Virus record (IMG/VR): IMGVR_UViG_3300037261_000025
Location: 1 to 50,988 of that record
Reading direction: 5' to 3' (one strand)
Source of the DNA: a virus
DNA: 50,988 bases
Below, piece by piece: positions 8,601 to 14,110 of the stretch. Positions within the stretch are counted from its first letter, which is position 1. Every line of letters begins with the position of its first letter. Position numbers and translations under genes: made by a program. The notes below the pieces were generated by a model, which was not told the origin of the DNA, ran no database searches, and saw only the letters and a program-made list of their open reading frames with translations.

Positions 8601-8975
8601 AAAGAAAAATCCGACAAAGAAAAGGAAGCGGCAAAGTGCCCTCGATGTCATGCGCTATGGGTCGGAAAGTCCGACAACTGCGTTGCATGCGGGTATGCCA
8701 GGCCGTTCACCAGCTTGATCGAAGCCGTACCGGGTGAGATGGAAGAACTCAAGGGTGCTCCGACGAAGGATGTGAAGCAGTCATGGTATTCGCAGCTTCG
8801 CACGCTTGCGGAGAACAGAGGATATTCGAATGGCTGGGTCGCGCACAAGTACCGTACCCGTTTTGGGGTGTGGCCCAAGGGCTTGCAGGAGGTTGCGCTG
8901 CCAGTTAGCATCGAGGTCGCACGATGGGAAACAAGCCAAAGAATTGCATGGGCTAAAGGTAAGAAATCAGTATGA
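5625..8975 (+). CDS. DEAD/DECH-box DNA helicase precursor interrupted by two inteins
   Basis: 1116 residues as translated. Removing two inteins (351 and 274 residues) leaves a helicase of about 491 residues. Mature motifs: Walker A PTGAGKT, formed only after intein 1 is removed; DECH box VDECH, formed only after intein 2 is removed; LSASPFADG (motif III region); QQMGRVMRS (motif VI); and a C-terminal zinc ribbon CPRC...CVAC. Start: ATG 5625 has GGGGA 4 bases upstream and is preferred over the in-frame GTG at 5601. Both inteins sit in catalytic motifs, so the protein should be inactive until spliced. A GIY-YIG nuclease and primase follow with overlapping starts, so it is a replication helicase by context. 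Confidence 0.93.
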   Translation: MSEVVLFEDQKEVLDKVRSAFIEGHRSVMLYAPTGAGKCLGRDTPVMMADGTIKPVQDIIAGEFLMGDDGDPRCVMSTATGREMLYRVTPRKGDSYVVNASHLLSLRVTPGSNGILLADGMHIKRGEDVVSVRADVFARSNRTAKHCLKGWRSDAIQAFMREDDGEDRLMPSYILGAWLGDGTLGHASITKPRSRMVDEWVAYGRSIGYGVSIDECDGRCPTWLLTNGSDGYAFNIAQSSLGVIGVLQRKHIPDAYKYGPLSDRLQLLAGLIDSDGSESNGGCDWISKSEELARDFAFVCRSVGLACYLTYEKKGIKSTGFVGWYWRASVSGDLSIIPTRDKIFPERRQIKRHLVHGITVEPMGEGDYFGFEIDGNRLFLLGDFTVTHNTEMAISMLKATSDKYKRGAMMLDRIVLCNQTSARLQKYNIDHGVMQSGHWRNRPYERIQVCSAQTLEKRGSFPGLDLLIVDECFPGETLIDTIDGARRIDTLNDGGLIYNAIGTGTVRSIFSKTVFQTLLVRMSNGDSFECTEDHPVFTDLGWQPAGAMARGTKLFRGENLRSLWRGDSTACHKLENGGSDTGSGNIIQCAEMLREILRQEIEQPDAQAGIAYENEGYASPNWAQAIGARRQWEGHDGDRDAYVEQVAGGVGSRPHFQDVEKCGSGVSASLQIGSCVSYPKALSGVGWRESSLDCSASAGREEGCAAKRVWVESVQTQEHPSGRTVFNLRVSGHPSYFANGYLVHNCHTQRQQTTEFIRSNESIKVIGLSASPFADGLGKTYTKVVSATTTAKLVDQKRLVPLRVFIAKEIDMAGAKKVAGEWSQGEAAERGMKITGDVVAEWVKKTTEIFGGPRKTIVFCSNVAHGADLANKFSDAGYNFVAISYKDSDEFKVDAVADFSKPDTAIHGLIACDILTKGFDVPDVMIGVSARPFTKSFMSHVQQMGRVMRSYPEKEFAIWLDHSGNYLRFQEDWDELYHEGVHELSDGKEKAKKEKSDKEKEAAKCPRCHALWVGKSDNCVACGYARPFTSLIEAVPGEMEELKGAPTKDVKQSWYSQLRTLAENRGYSNGWVAHKYRTRFGVWPKGLQEVALPVSIEVARWETSQRIAWAKGKKSV
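5739..6791 (+). mobile_element. Intein 1 with LAGLIDADG homing endonuclease (in Walker A)
   Basis: 351 codons in frame. It starts at Cys (TGC 5739) after APTGAGK and ends VTHN (AAC 6789-6791), followed by Thr as the +1 residue. Block A: CLGRDTPVMMADGTIKPV. Block B-like: VNASHLLSL. The endonuclease core has two dodecapeptides, YILGAWLGDGTLG and LLAGLIDSDGSES. The C-terminal splicing blocks are YFGFEIDGNRLFLLGDFTVTHN. All residues for canonical splicing are present: Cys1, terminal Asn preceded by His, and Thr+1. Insertion in the P-loop of an ATPase is a typical intein site. Confidence 0.95.
7038..7859 (+). mobile_element. Intein 2 (in the DECH box), with an out-of-frame nuclease gene inside
   Basis: 274 codons in the helicase frame. 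It starts at Cys (TGT 7038) after LLIVDE and ends GYLVHN (AAC 7857-7859); the next residue is Cys, the start of CHTQ. N-terminal splicing blocks: CFPGETLIDTIDGARRI and FECTEDHPVF. C-terminal block: TVFNLRVSGHPSYFANGYLVHN split over 7797-7859. In its own frame the ~160 residues between the blocks have no endonuclease motif and read like a by-product frame. The other plus frame (7195-7851) encodes a nuclease. So the middle of this intein is a linker whose sequence is set by another gene. Confidence 0.93.
7195..7851 (+). CDS. Vsr/DUF559-like homing endonuclease nested out of frame inside intein 2
   Basis: 218 residues, frame +1 relative to the helicase, wholly inside the intein. Start ATG 7195 has its own ribosome site AAGGA with a 6-base spacer, supporting independent translation. 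Residues ~36-82 carry paired Cys (KTCEVCGEEI and KCCGKSC), a likely zinc-binding DNA-recognition element. Residues ~150-205 hold a PD-(D/E)XK core: YKLDLAFP, then CLELDGGSHRS, then DALLREFGWKVCRLKN. This pattern matches Vsr-like/DUF559 nucleases found as free-standing homing enzymes. Its stop (TAG 7849-7851) lies 8 bases before the end of the intein. The first ~30 residues overlap the N-terminal splicing block and may be less constrained. Confidence 0.85.
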   Translation: MATHLNAQRIIPCSLTWDGNPLAPWRGVRSYFAVKTCEVCGEEIRPLVINSKTEGVIPEAETLFNARKCCGKSCAKKLSNPMHKPELRMKMKDTLLRIGHKPLVRGGNGKGMTETETLMLSKLPVGWGPGHIFKTLRSAAQGYPHHYKLDLAFPIQRLCLELDGGSHRSIARQAQDAKKDALLREFGWKVCRLKNTQAVELFSTCESVDTLRILQMAT

Positions 8976-9685
8976 GTAACACCAATTGTCGATGCGGTAT
9001 TTATTCAATTGCTACGCCGAATGGCAGTACGTACATTGGCAGCAGCAACAAAATCGAGCGCCGATGGCACGAGCACCGGAGCCTGTTGCGCCACGGCAAG
9101 CACCATTCCACGAGGTTGCAGGCAGCTTGGGATAAGCATGGTGCGGCGCTTGTGTTTTCTGTATTGATGGAATGCCCGCTGGCTGAATTGAACGAGCGGG
9201 AGCATGAGTTTATTGATCGGCTTGGCGCTAAATTGAATACGTCCACATTCGTAGAAAACGTTTGGCTTAACGAAAGTACACGGGCGAAGTTCTCGGCTAT
9301 CCACCAATCCCCCGAATGGAAGGAATCCCGTAGACGCATTGCGACCGAATCTTCAACGCGCTGGGTAGCAGTCGAGTGCAGCAATGGGACTCAGTACAAG
9401 AACATGACGGATGCGGCACGCGCTTTTGGGGTTCGCGCTGCTGGCATCGCTCATCTTGTCAGGTCGCAGCGAGTTGGAAGGCTTGGCGTCCGCTTCAAAC
9501 TACAAACAGAGTGTTGGCGCGATGTGCCGACATGGCAGGATCAGCGCGTCATTACTATGCGCCAAAACGGCAACGACAAACGCACCGATCAATCTCGCGC
9601 GCGCATGAGCGCAGCGAAGAAGGGGCGCGCCGTCAGCCCCCAATGCCTTGCGGCCGCGACTGCTGCGAATCGGAAGACTGCATGA
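8972..9685 (+). CDS. GIY-YIG homing endonuclease
   Basis: 237 residues. N-terminal GIY-YIG domain (~1-90): GIYSI (9-13), TYIGSS (20-25), RRWHEHRSLL with the catalytic Arg, and EFIDRLGAKLN with the metal-binding Glu. The C-terminal region (~120-190) has a NUMOD-type DNA-binding stretch (SNGTQYKNMTDAARAFGV). The extreme C-terminus (DKRTDQSRARMSAAKKGR) resembles the basic repeat of segE-type mobile nucleases. ATG overlaps the helicase stop, and its stop overlaps the primase start, so it is coupled into the operon rather than sitting in an intron. Likely target: a gene next door in related phages (inference). Confidence 0.88.
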   Translation: MSNTNCRCGIYSIATPNGSTYIGSSNKIERRWHEHRSLLRHGKHHSTRLQAAWDKHGAALVFSVLMECPLAELNEREHEFIDRLGAKLNTSTFVENVWLNESTRAKFSAIHQSPEWKESRRRIATESSTRWVAVECSNGTQYKNMTDAARAFGVRAAGIAHLVRSQRVGRLGVRFKLQTECWRDVPTWQDQRVITMRQNGNDKRTDQSRARMSAAKKGRAVSPQCLAAATAANRKTA

Positions 9686-10551
9686 GCGACTTCATTGCAT
9701 TCGCCCGGTCCCACGGTGTTCTGATTGACAGGATTCAGGACGATGGAAAGTGGCACAGGGTGCCAACGGAAACTCACCCGAAGAAGAAAAACGGCGCATA
9801 TCGTCACTGCGGCACGCATGCGCACGTACAGGATCATTCGACCATGGTCGATCCAGTTCTATGGACGCCAACGGCTGAACAGGTTGCCAACATAGACCAC
9901 GAAGGAATCGCACGCCGGGCAATCGAAGCGGCGCATGAAATCCGCGTCGGCCAGGAAGGCGCTTCGAAACGTGCATCTTGGATCATGCACCAATGCGTAA
10001 TCGATGTTCATCCATACCTCGAAAGCAAGGGGTTTCCAGAAGAGCGAGGATACGTCTGGAACGATGAAAAATCAGCGAATAAAAAGCTCGTGATACCCAT
10101 GCGGATCAATGGGCAAATAGTTGGAGCACAGACCATCAGCGACAGAGAAGGATTTGAAAAAAGGTTTTTGTTCGGGCAGAGAACGAGCGAGGCAACATAC
10201 ATCATCGATAACAAGGGTCCGAAGTGGTTTTGCGAGGGCTATGCAACTGGCTTGTCCGTTCGCGCCGCCTTGCAGGCCATCAAGACCCGGTACACGTTGA
10301 TCGTCTGTTTCTCGGCTGGAAATTTGCTCAAGGTAGCACGCAACCACGGCGAAGGATTCATCGTCGCAGATCATGACAACGCGAGCCCGTTAGCGCCTCT
10401 TGAAGGCGGAATTGGCGTGAAGGTGGCCACTGATAGCGGGTTGCCGTTTTGGAGTGCTGGCGAGGCCGGTATTGACTTCAACGACTACCATCGAAAGCAT
10501 GGGCTATTCAAGGCGTCACAGGCGCTCAATGGGTTGATGATGCGACGATAG
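9682..10551 (+). CDS. TOPRIM-domain DNA primase
   Basis: 289 residues from ATG 9682, overlapping the upstream TGA; the frame extends further back only as a shadow of the GIY-YIG gene. Residues ~1-60 form a short N-terminal region with H and C residues (YRHCGTHAHVQ) resembling the zinc-type DUF927/P4 primase start. Residues ~105-165: AYLESKGF-like segment and LVIPMRINGQIVGAQTIS. Residues ~185-280 are the TOPRIM fold: FCEGYATGLSV (catalytic Glu), then GEGFIVADHDN (the DxD). Family: phage P4 alpha-like Toprim primases. It would prime replication along with the helicase upstream. Confidence 0.88.
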   Translation: MSDFIAFARSHGVLIDRIQDDGKWHRVPTETHPKKKNGAYRHCGTHAHVQDHSTMVDPVLWTPTAEQVANIDHEGIARRAIEAAHEIRVGQEGASKRASWIMHQCVIDVHPYLESKGFPEERGYVWNDEKSANKKLVIPMRINGQIVGAQTISDREGFEKRFLFGQRTSEATYIIDNKGPKWFCEGYATGLSVRAALQAIKTRYTLIVCFSAGNLLKVARNHGEGFIVADHDNASPLAPLEGGIGVKVATDSGLPFWSAGEAGIDFNDYHRKHGLFKASQALNGLMMRR

Positions 10552-10786
10552 ATTACCACTTTTATTGCACTTGAGTGGTGGGACATAGTTTAACCGCAGC
10601 ACTCAAGGAAGATCCCCTACTGTGAGGACAGACAAGGAAGAAGGGGTAAGGGTGGCGAAGGCAGCGCCCGATTGTCGAACGGCTACCGGGTCATGTAACG
10701 GCGAGAGGCATACATGTGAAGGACTTGGACCCAAGGATGGGCTAGGTCCGTCCAGCTCAAGGCATTTAGAAGTTAAGGGGAAGTTA
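10552..10786 (+). other. 235-base noncoding stretch with several inverted repeats
   Basis: Downstream of the primase the plus strand has no supported gene until 10787. CTTGAGTG (10570-10577) and CACTCAAG (10600-10607) form a perfect 8-bp dyad with a 22-base loop. Further on, GGACC-type and GGTCC-type segments around 10727-10752 could pair. An open frame from GTG 10622 covers part of it, but it lacks a ribosome site and codon character. A structured RNA or a remnant is possible; I cannot assign a class. Confidence 0.35.
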
Positions 10787-11065
10787 ATGCAGTCTGGTGG
10801 AGATTGGGAAGAATTCGAGATTCAGAGATTTCTTCGGAGAAACGATAGATTTTTGAATGAGGGTTTACCCGAATTGCAGTCAGAAGCACTTGCGCAGACA
10901 ATGCTTTATCGTGACCGAGATGGCTCTGGCGATGACCGGCGAATTTGCATTGAGTGCAAGCATATCAAAGGATCATTGTGCAGGCATCCGAAATTAAAAA
11001 TTGTGAGCCCAGTGAGATTTATTCTGAAGCGGTGCGACGGATTTGAATTGATAGGCCAAAAATGA
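10787..11065 (+). CDS. Small Cys-containing phage protein (92 aa)
   Basis: ATG 10787 chosen because AAGGGG lies 6 bases before it; the frame upstream of it is noncoding in character. 92 residues: a charged helical start (MQSGGDWEEFEIQRFLRRND), then ICIECKHIKGSLCRHPKLK, a likely zinc-binding knuckle (C-x2-C-x-H-x5-C), and a hydrophobic end. The C-x-EC-x-H pattern recurs in small phage proteins next to replication genes. Function unknown. Confidence 0.72.
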   Translation: MQSGGDWEEFEIQRFLRRNDRFLNEGLPELQSEALAQTMLYRDRDGSGDDRRICIECKHIKGSLCRHPKLKIVSPVRFILKRCDGFELIGQK

Positions 11066-11068
11066 AAA

Positions 11069-11227
11069 ATGGAATCAGTGAAAAAAGCGCACATCGCGCA
11101 CCTGATCCGGCTGCGTCAGGCGGACCCGGAATATGCCCGATACGCGCTCGCACAGACGCTGGCGATGGACATATGGCCGGACCTGGAAGAGTGCGTGCTG
11201 AGGGCTTGGAATGATCGAGAGAAGTAA
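11069..11227 (+). CDS. Small hypothetical protein (52 aa)
   Basis: 52 residues: MESVKKAHIAHLIRLRQADP at the start, ending WNDREK. Amphipathic, helical, normal codon use; a slightly longer ORF in another frame from ATG 11062 reads as Gly/Ala/Pro-rich junk and is rejected. The ribosome site is weak. The stop TAA lies in TAACGC, the left box of the structured element that follows. Confidence 0.55.
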   Translation: MESVKKAHIAHLIRLRQADPEYARYALAQTLAMDIWPDLEECVLRAWNDREK

Positions 11228-11293
11228 CGCCAAAAATCAGGGGGACTCCGGCGGCTTTATCGCCGGAGGCTCCCCTGGATTGCCGGGTTAGCC
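11225..11293 (+). repeat. attC-like structured element C
   Basis: TAAC (11225-11228, containing the upstream stop codon), a 7-base spacer, a left arm 11236-11253, the loop GCTTTAT, a right arm 11261-11280, a 6-base spacer and GTTAGCC (11287-11293). The inner stem CTCCGGCG/CGCCGGAG is perfect and is extended by GGGGA/TCCCC. The right arm is two bases longer than the left, so extra bases are unpaired. Box-spacer-stem-spacer-box order is that of integron attC sites. The right box is close to GTTRRRY; the left box is degenerate. Confidence 0.45.
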
Positions 11294-11316
11294 CCGGCGC
11301 AACTACGGAGACGAAC

Positions 11317-11787
11317 ATGGAGCGATTGAAATACCCAATGAGCCATGAATGGCACGTTGCGATCAACCGGCACCACGACGGAAAGATGGGAACGCCCGAT
11401 TGGAAGCGCTGGATGTACGAAGCGAAAGCGATGGCCGACGAAGTGCCGCGCATGGCACTGGTGCTCGGCAGGGAGCGGCGCGGAGAACTCGCCAAGACGC
11501 ATAAGCAATGCTCGATGAATCCGGCGGTGCCGGTGCCAAGCAACCACCTGACGTGCTGCCTCGGCGTGAAGTGCGCGGAGTGCCCGGAACTGCTGGCGAT
11601 CGACAAGATTGAGCGGGTAACGCCCGAAGACATTGACACGGCGAAGGCATGGACGTGCGCGGCGCACATTGTTTCCAAGGGCGGCGACACGATGAACGAA
11701 GGCTACCTGCTCGACGTGAGCGACCGGATGTACTGGGACAACGTGTGCGAGAGCCTGAGCCAAGGTGATGAAGGGGCTAACGCTTGA
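11317..11787 (+). CDS. Hypothetical protein (156 aa) with a Cys cluster
   Basis: 156 residues, ATG 11317 behind ACGGAGACGAAC. Residues ~1-50 are charged and helical (HEWHVAINRHHDGKMGTPDW). Residues ~79-90 carry CCLGVKCAEC, and another Cys follows in KAWTCAAHIV, suggesting metal binding. The C-terminus is acidic and aromatic (DVSDRMYWDNVCESL). It lies between two attC-like elements, in the position of a cassette gene. No recognised family. Confidence 0.7.
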   Translation: MERLKYPMSHEWHVAINRHHDGKMGTPDWKRWMYEAKAMADEVPRMALVLGRERRGELAKTHKQCSMNPAVPVPSNHLTCCLGVKCAECPELLAIDKIERVTPEDIDTAKAWTCAAHIVSKGGDTMNEGYLLDVSDRMYWDNVCESLSQGDEGANA

Positions 11788-11862
11788 ATTCAGCGACCGC
11801 GCTGAAAAATAAACTACAGCGTGCCACGCTTCGGCGCGGTTCGCTGGAATGACGGGTTAGCC
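11775..11862 (+). repeat. attC-like structured element D
   Basis: GGCTAAC (11775-11781), spacer GCTTGA, left arm 11788-11802, variable loop, right arm 11834-11850, spacer of 5, GTTAGCC (11856-11862). The outer boxes are exact complements. The arms pair throughout except for two extra bases (T and G) in the right arm, as expected for the extrahelical bases of an integron attC. It overlaps the last codons of the upstream gene, also typical of cassettes. Boxes match RYYYAAC and GTTRRRY at 6 of 7 positions each. Confidence 0.55.
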
Positions 11863-11902
11863 GCTGCCCGCGAAACAGCGCGCAACACTTGGAGAACGTG
11901 AA

Positions 11903-12091
11903 ATGAACTACTGTGAAGCCCTCGGCAAAATACGTGAAGCGCGAGCATTATTGCAAGACGAAGCTGCAACCCCGGCAAACACGCGGGAACTGGCTATGGC
12001 AATAACAAAGCTCGACGAAGCGATCCTCTGGCGGCAAAGCGACATGCAGAAAAAAGCGCCGGTCGTGGATGGCTGCTCCATAGGCGGCTAA
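11903..12091 (+). CDS. Acb2/Tad1-like helical-hairpin protein (candidate anti-CBASS)
   Basis: 62 residues, ATG 11903 after TTGGAGAACGTGAA. The core NTRELAMAITKLDEAILWRQ matches the pattern R-E-x-(S/A)-L-A-x-T-K-L-E-E-A-x-M-W common to DUF7681/Acb2-type phage hairpin proteins. Acb2 binds cyclic nucleotides and blocks CBASS/Thoeris-type defence. Here the N-terminal helix (CEALGKIREARALLQDEA) and the core would form the hairpin. Many such hairpins have no tested function, so anti-defence activity is inference. It lies between two structured elements. Confidence 0.5.
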   Translation: MNYCEALGKIREARALLQDEAATPANTRELAMAITKLDEAILWRQSDMQKKAPVVDGCSIGG

Positions 12092-12142
12092 CGCAATGTC
12101 TAGCGCAACTGCGACATAACGTCGCCACGGCCAAGTTATAGA
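12086..12142 (+). repeat. Structured intergenic element A (matches element B at 46501-46556)
   Basis: GGCTAACGCAAT (with the upstream stop TAA at 12089) runs through GCAAC and CATAAC to GTTATAGA (ending 12142). GCGAC/GTCGC (12111-12115/12121-12125) and ATAAC/GTTAT can pair. From TAA to the end of GTTATAGA is 54 bases, exactly as in element B after a different gene on the other strand. About two thirds of positions agree in a gap-free hand alignment. The ribosome site of the next gene follows at once. Confidence 0.45.
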
Positions 12143-12160
12143 TCAACTGGAGAATTTGAA

Positions 12161-12820
12161 ATGACCAAAGACATGATCGAACGCCTGCGCGATGGGTACG
12201 TATCGCGGGCCAAGCGATGGTCTGGTGATACCCACTCAGGGCTCGAAGGTGGCGAGGTTGACGTAGCAGCTACGGAATACCTGATGAAAGCAGCCGCCGA
12301 CGAACTCGAAGCCTCTGCCAAGCGCGAAGTGGCGCTGGCGGCTAGGGTTGCGGAGTTGGAACGTGAGTGCTATGCAACAACTAACACCATTGGACGCAAG
12401 GAAGTTGCCATCTTCACAAAGAAACACCACTCTACCTCGCAGCAGGAGCAAAACATGAGTAACGAAAAAGTGCTGATTGATCGGGCGCTGGTGGAGCAGG
12501 CAGTTGCGAGCATTTACGTAGCGTTTGGTGATTGCGCGCTGCTTAGAGGATTTAACGCCGAACTCGCTGCCAGTCCTGCTGCAACCAACGCCTTCAACCC
12601 AGAAGCCGAACGCACTGCTGCGTACAACGTCATTGCCGCTAGGGACAGACACATCGCAGAGCTTGAAGCCGAACTCGCGGCGGTCAGGAGTCAGGAGCCA
12701 ATTGGCTACGTCAGTGAAAACGATTGGAGTTGTGCATATCTGCATCATGACAATACACCAGGAAATCCCGTGTACGCAGCAGGCGGGGCACAGGAGAAGA
12801 AGTCACGCCCTCCGCTGTGA
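12161..12820 (+). CDS. Ead/Ea22-like accessory protein, possibly two fused or nested genes
   Basis: 219 residues, ATG 12161 after CTGGAGAATTTGAA. Residues ~1-68: MIERLRDGYVSRAKRWSGD, then an Ala/Glu-rich helix (VALAARVAELERE). Residues ~70-98 look unstructured and unlike their flanks. At residue 99 a second start (ATG 12455) has its own AGGAG 6 bases upstream and begins MSNEKVLIDRALVEQAVAS. The rest contains AELEAELAAVRSQEPIGYVS, a tail pattern common in phage Ead-like proteins. Either a 121-residue product is also made from 12455, or two genes fused after loss of a stop. The end overlaps the convergent gene by 18 bases. Confidence 0.7.
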   Translation: MTKDMIERLRDGYVSRAKRWSGDTHSGLEGGEVDVAATEYLMKAAADELEASAKREVALAARVAELERECYATTNTIGRKEVAIFTKKHHSTSQQEQNMSNEKVLIDRALVEQAVASIYVAFGDCALLRGFNAELAASPAATNAFNPEAERTAAYNVIAARDRHIAELEAELAAVRSQEPIGYVSENDWSCAYLHHDNTPGNPVYAAGGAQEKKSRPPL

Positions 12821-13015
12821 TTTCCTACGCTCAACTTCAAAATGGAGCGTCATTCTCCGCCGTTTCTCGTGATTCTCCACGGCAACTCTGATTCCGAGCG
12901 CCATGTTCCCGTCCCCTATTCGACGGGCATGGTAGGCGTGCCAAGCGCTAAGTCTCACTGAGAACGCATCCATTGCATCCATGTGTCGCTTCCTCCGTTC
13001 TTCTTGAATATCCAT
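12803..13015 (-). CDS. Small hypothetical protein on the opposite strand (70 aa)
   Basis: 70 residues, starting MDIQEERRKRHMDAMDAFSV, with a near-perfect ribosome site (AGGAGG, 5-base spacer) before ATG 13015. The frame remains open upstream to 13753, but that part is the antisense of a well-supported plus-strand gene. The protein is very basic at the C-terminus (VERRKSQRRA). It is the only minus-strand gene inside the plus-strand block, convergent with 12161-12820 and divergent from 13124. No family recognised; a nucleic-acid-binding role is possible from charge alone. Confidence 0.7.
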   Translation of the reverse strand: MDIQEERRKRHMDAMDAFSVRLSAWHAYHARRIGDGNMALGIRVAVENHEKRRRMTLHFEVERRKSQRRA

Positions 13016-13023
13016 GGTGACCT

Positions 13024-13036
13024 CCTGTAATACAGG
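13024..13036. promoter_or_regulatory. 13-bp palindrome over the ribosome site of the minus-strand gene
   Basis: CCTGTA-A-TACAGG is a perfect 13-base palindrome. It lies immediately upstream of ATG 13015 on the minus strand, next to its AGGAGG. It could be an operator or an RNA hairpin controlling translation. The divergent spacer 13016-13123 should hold promoters in both directions, but I see no clear -35/-10 pairs. Confidence 0.4.
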
Positions 13037-13123
13037 CTTGTAGCACGTATCGATGACTTCTGATGTACGGTAGCGCACACTGAATATGCCGCCGATTTGT
13101 GCGGTCATTTCAAAGGAATCATC

Positions 13124-13816
13124 ATGGCAGACATCGTTACCGGCACCGTCACGGGCCAACTTGACACTACTGCACTCTTGCAAGCTGACGCTGACATTCG
13201 TCGTGAAGCTGCAATCTACACCGCCGACATCCGGCGCGAAACCGCTAAAGAAGCTTCGGACCTGACCGACACTGTGAAAACCGCAGGATGGGCAAACAGC
13301 GACCGCACCGGCACCGAAGCGGATCGCATCGTGGCGCAGGATACGGCGTATTTCATTGCGAATCAGTCGCAGACTTTCGCTAACGCGACCGCTCTGGCTG
13401 CTCTCAAAGCTGGTACCGACATGTCGTTCGCAAACACCATGGCGGCTATCGCTGCGTCGGCTCAAGCGGGCCAAGCCGCTACCGCCCTTGAAGGTGCCAA
13501 GAATGCTGCCGCTACGGCCCTGGGTCAAGCGCTGCTTACGCAGGCAGTTATGGGCGATGGGGCGACTACCCGCGCACTCATCAACACGCTGAAGATGGAA
13601 GACCTGAACCGCTCCTTGACCGAGCGCCATGCGGAGATCGTCGAACAACGTGGCGATGCTCGTCGCTATCAGGACGGGTTCAACAACAGTCAGGTGAACG
13701 CGCTGTCTTCGCAGATCAATGCGCTTCATAGCCAGTTCCAGCAAGCAACCCAAAAGACCGTGAACTTCGGTACCATGGGAGCGGCTACCACTTCCAACGC
13801 TAACAACGTGGCGTAA
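13124..13816 (+). CDS. Phage structural-type protein, Ala-rich (230 aa)
   Basis: 230 residues, ATG 13124 with AAGGAA before it. Residues ~8-50 carry DTTALLQADADIRREAAIYTADIRRETAKEA-type repeats, followed by long Ala-rich helical segments (AMAAIAASAQ-like), and it ends in a low-complexity Asn/Ala/Gly stretch. No enzyme motif. This composition is typical of virion-associated or tail-fibre-assembly helical proteins in podoviruses, but I cannot name a family. It is separated from the other structural genes by the lysis cluster and is transcribed from the other strand. Confidence 0.75.
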   Translation: MADIVTGTVTGQLDTTALLQADADIRREAAIYTADIRRETAKEASDLTDTVKTAGWANSDRTGTEADRIVAQDTAYFIANQSQTFANATALAALKAGTDMSFANTMAAIAASAQAGQAATALEGAKNAAATALGQALLTQAVMGDGATTRALINTLKMEDLNRSLTERHAEIVEQRGDARRYQDGFNNSQVNALSSQINALHSQFQQATQKTVNFGTMGAATTSNANNVA

Positions 13817-13878
13817 TCATGTTCTCCGCCGCAGTCACTTGGGTGTGGTGGAGAATCTCAACTTTAAGGAGGATTCGT

Positions 13879-14109
13879 ATGACACTTACCGAACAAGCTA
13901 CTCAAGATGCCCAGGCCGTCACCCAGGCACAAACAGCGCTCACAATAGCAACTAACAGGGCCACCACAAGCGCTGCCGCACTTGCCACAATGCAGCCATC
14001 CGTAGGCATGCTGGCGGACATTGAATCCGAACTGGCAAAACTAGACTCCGCAGCCAGCGCAATACTGCTTGAAACTATGGCGAAACTGAAAGCGCTGCTG
14101 AACGTGTGA
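13879..14109 (+). CDS. Small helical protein (76 aa)
   Basis: ATG 13879 chosen for AAGGAGG 7 bases upstream; a longer frame from 13819 is not supported. 76 residues, Ala/Thr-rich and nearly all helical (TEQATQDAQAVTQAQTALTI...), ending in ESELAKLDSAASAILLETMA. Likely a coiled-coil accessory to the upstream structural-type protein. The stop is one base from the end of the convergent spanin gene, and no terminator is visible between them. Confidence 0.72.
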   Translation: MTLTEQATQDAQAVTQAQTALTIATNRATTSAAALATMQPSVGMLADIESELAKLDSAASAILLETMAKLKALLNV

Positions 14110-14110
14110 T

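Noticed and set aside
9376-9681. N-terminal extension of the primase ORF
   Set aside because: It overlaps the GIY-YIG gene in another frame and reads as shadow; ATG 9682 overlaps the upstream stop in the same way as its neighbours.
12803-13753. 316-residue minus-strand ORF
   Set aside because: Only the last 70 codons, behind an AGGAGG site, look real. The rest is antisense to the structural-type gene at 13124-13816.
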